This document shows, piece after piece, positions 5,934 to 7,108 of a stretch of DNA of 7,108 nt; the stretch's first letter is position 1, and the number at the start of each line of letters is the position of its first letter. Position numbers and translations under genes: made by a program. Location: positions 1-7,108 of the forward strand of contig JAUNXD010000084.1 in NCBI GenBank assembly GCA_030539985.1, in the 5' to 3' direction. The notes beneath the pieces are model-generated. The model worked only from the letters and a program-made list of their open reading frames with translations, was not told the DNA's origin and ran no database searches. The DNA is from Methanobrevibacter sp. Lineage in GTDB: Archaea; Methanobacteriota; Methanobacteria; Methanobacteriales; Methanobacteriaceae.

Positions 5934-7108
5934 AGGAATTGCCAATCCTCCAATCTACTATCCAACCTTTAACATGTTCCAATAATTTCAACTTCTTGCT
6001 GCTGACACCTTGGCTGATTACAGTGCCGTCAAATTTTTTCAGTTGAAAATAACCGCTACTTCTTTTACCTGTGATAAAACATTCGATTCCGTTATACCTT
6101 ACTTTATCGAATCTTTTAAAGCCGTTAACAATATATGGTGATTGAGTACGTTGGCGTTTACCTCCTTTACTGGGTTTGGATTTGTGTATTTGACGATTGT
6201 GTCTTCTGACTTTTCTAAATAGGAATTCAACATTTGACTGTTTGGCATTGAAATTGTGACTGATTACAAATGCATCATTTGAATGTGACTTGTTTATGCC
6301 TAGTTTTTCGCGATTATATTTAGTCAGATAACCAAATGTCTCAAAAACATTATCAAACTCCTTTTTAACCAATTCAACCAACCTTTTCCTCATGATGTTC
6401 ATGTGTGCAGCATGTTTAAAGGATTTGACTTTCTTGTTGAATTCTAGTTCTCCTTTGTGTAGTTTTTCATGACAATCCTTACATAGTGTTGTGAGGTTTT
6501 CCATGCTGTTGGATCCCCCTTGGCTTTGGAATCGTATATGGTGAACTTCTAATTGAGTATTTTTGGCACCACAAATTTGGCAGGTATAATTATCACGGCT
6601 TAAAACAGCAGCCTTAACATTATAAAAACCTTCACCATCACCATGCTGATATTCCGCACCATGTATACTTGGATTTTTTAGTTTATGGGAATCGAATTCT
6701 GCAGTTTCAACAATAATGTTTTCTACTGGAAGTATTCCGCAGACTTTTTTAATCATGGTTAAATGGCAATCGATTTTATGTTGAATACTAGGAGCCAATT
6801 TTCCTTTTTTTCCACGGTTATTGAACCTTGCAGGACGATACCTTAACTTCCTGTTTCTGCGACTTCTACGTTGACTTCCACGAGAGTCTAATAATTTAGG
6901 AATGTCCTGTCGCAGCTCAACAGTTGCTTTAAATAATTCATTCTTTTCTGTTGTTGCAGATAATCCAATATATTTGCTTCCAGCATCCACACCCAAATTA
7001 ACCGGCTGTTTATAACCACTACTGCCATACAGCAATTGTATGGTGAAAGGTGTTCTATTCACCACTTTTGCTTTACCTTCTTTTAATAATAATCTTGCTT
7101 TTCTTTCT
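5923..7108 (-). CDS. iscB: IscB RNA-guided nuclease (5' end outside window)
   Basis: The frame is open from the window edge (first full codon at 7105-7107) to TAA at 5923-5925, giving 394 visible residues. The GTG at 7063-7065 is not the true start: the 14 codons before it (E-R-K-A-R-L-L-L-K-E-G-K-A-K) continue the N-terminal PLMP-type region of IscB. In visible numbering, RuvC-I has Asp41 (G-V-D-A-G-S-K). The Arg-rich bridge with R-R-S-R-R is at 80-84, and RuvC-II Glu134 is in I-V-E-T-A-E-F-D. The HNH domain has zinc cysteines 176, 179, 209 and 212, His189-His190 and Asn204. RuvC-III is H275-S-N-D278-A. Residues about 322-377 are the C-terminal domain of the family, with K-V-R-Y-N-G, S-S-G-Y-F and K-K-L-K-L-L-E. 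IscB proteins are the ancestors of Cas9 and cut both DNA strands using an omegaRNA normally encoded just upstream of the gene, here off the window. All expected catalytic residues are present, so an active enzyme is plausible. Confidence 0.92.
   Translation of the reverse strand, partial: ERKARLLLKEGKAKVVNRTPFTIQLLYGSSGYKQPVNLGVDAGSKYIGLSATTEKNELFKATVELRQDIPKLLDSRGSQRRSRRNRKLRYRPARFNNRGKKGKLAPSIQHKIDCHLTMIKKVCGILPVENIIVETAEFDSHKLKNPSIHGAEYQHGDGEGFYNVKAAVLSRDNYTCQICGAKNTQLEVHHIRFQSQGGSNSMENLTTLCKDCHEKLHKGELEFNKKVKSFKHAAHMNIMRKRLVELVKKEFDNVFETFGYLTKYNREKLGINKSHSNDAFVISHNFNAKQSNVEFLFRKVRRHNRQIHKSKPSKGGKRQRTQSPYIVNGFKRFDKVRYNGIECFITGKRSSGYFQLKKFDGTVISQGVSSKKLKLLEHVKGWIVDWRIGNSSPT

Larger units (their letters stand above)
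5892..7108 (-). mobile_element. IscB-type IS200/IS605-like element (upstream end outside window)
   Basis: The element holds iscB and its 3' hairpin. The 3' boundary must lie between the hairpin (5911) and the adhesin remnant (5891); the exact base is not determined. The 5' end, where the omegaRNA is expected, is beyond 7108. No tnpA is in view, as is usual for iscB elements that rely on a transposase supplied in trans. Confidence 0.6.

Noticed and set aside
7063..7065. GTG as the start codon of iscB
   Set aside because: The 14 in-frame codons upstream match the family's N-terminal region, so the gene clearly begins beyond the window.

Overview
The window most resembles a methanogenic archaeon of the Methanobacteriaceae, probably Methanobrevibacter or a close relative. 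The evidence is two secreted adhesin-like proteins sharing a Lys-rich C-terminal module typical of that group, AT-rich intergenic DNA with a TATA box, AGGTGAT-type ribosome binding sites and U-tract terminators. The genus is an inference from family knowledge; no rRNA or housekeeping marker is present.

Left edge (3-318): the last 93 codons of a TnpB-type RNA-guided nuclease, then a 9-bp GC-rich hairpin and a TCAA motif that look like the right end of an IS200/IS605-type element. Centre-left (377-2602, minus): a 741-residue protein that joins TPR repeats, a four-Cys zinc ribbon and a NADAR/YbiA-like domain, with a C-terminal region I do not recognise. Centre (2734-4203, plus, divergent from it): a secreted beta-helix adhesin-like protein with eight GGAI/GGAV turns. 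Centre-right (4384-5754, minus, convergent): a second adhesin-like protein with Ig-like beta repeats and the same C-terminal module. Right (5923 to beyond 7108, minus): an IscB nuclease with all visible catalytic residues kept, whose true start lies outside the window.

Between iscB and the second adhesin gene is an 18-base stretch that reads V-K-V-K-K-stop and is followed by a hairpin and a T-tract. It matches the last codons of the neighbouring adhesin gene at 16 of 18 bases. I read it as the tail of a third adhesin gene cut by arrival of the iscB element.

The genes do not form one operon: strands run +, -, +, -, -, with terminators after both adhesin genes. The picture is an accessory region of surface proteins and a putative NAD/ADP-ribose enzyme, bounded by two RNA-guided transposon nucleases that face inward. 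The most unusual gene is the TPR-zinc ribbon-NADAR fusion. No CRISPR array, tRNA or rRNA was seen, and no gene-free stretch exceeds 300 bases.
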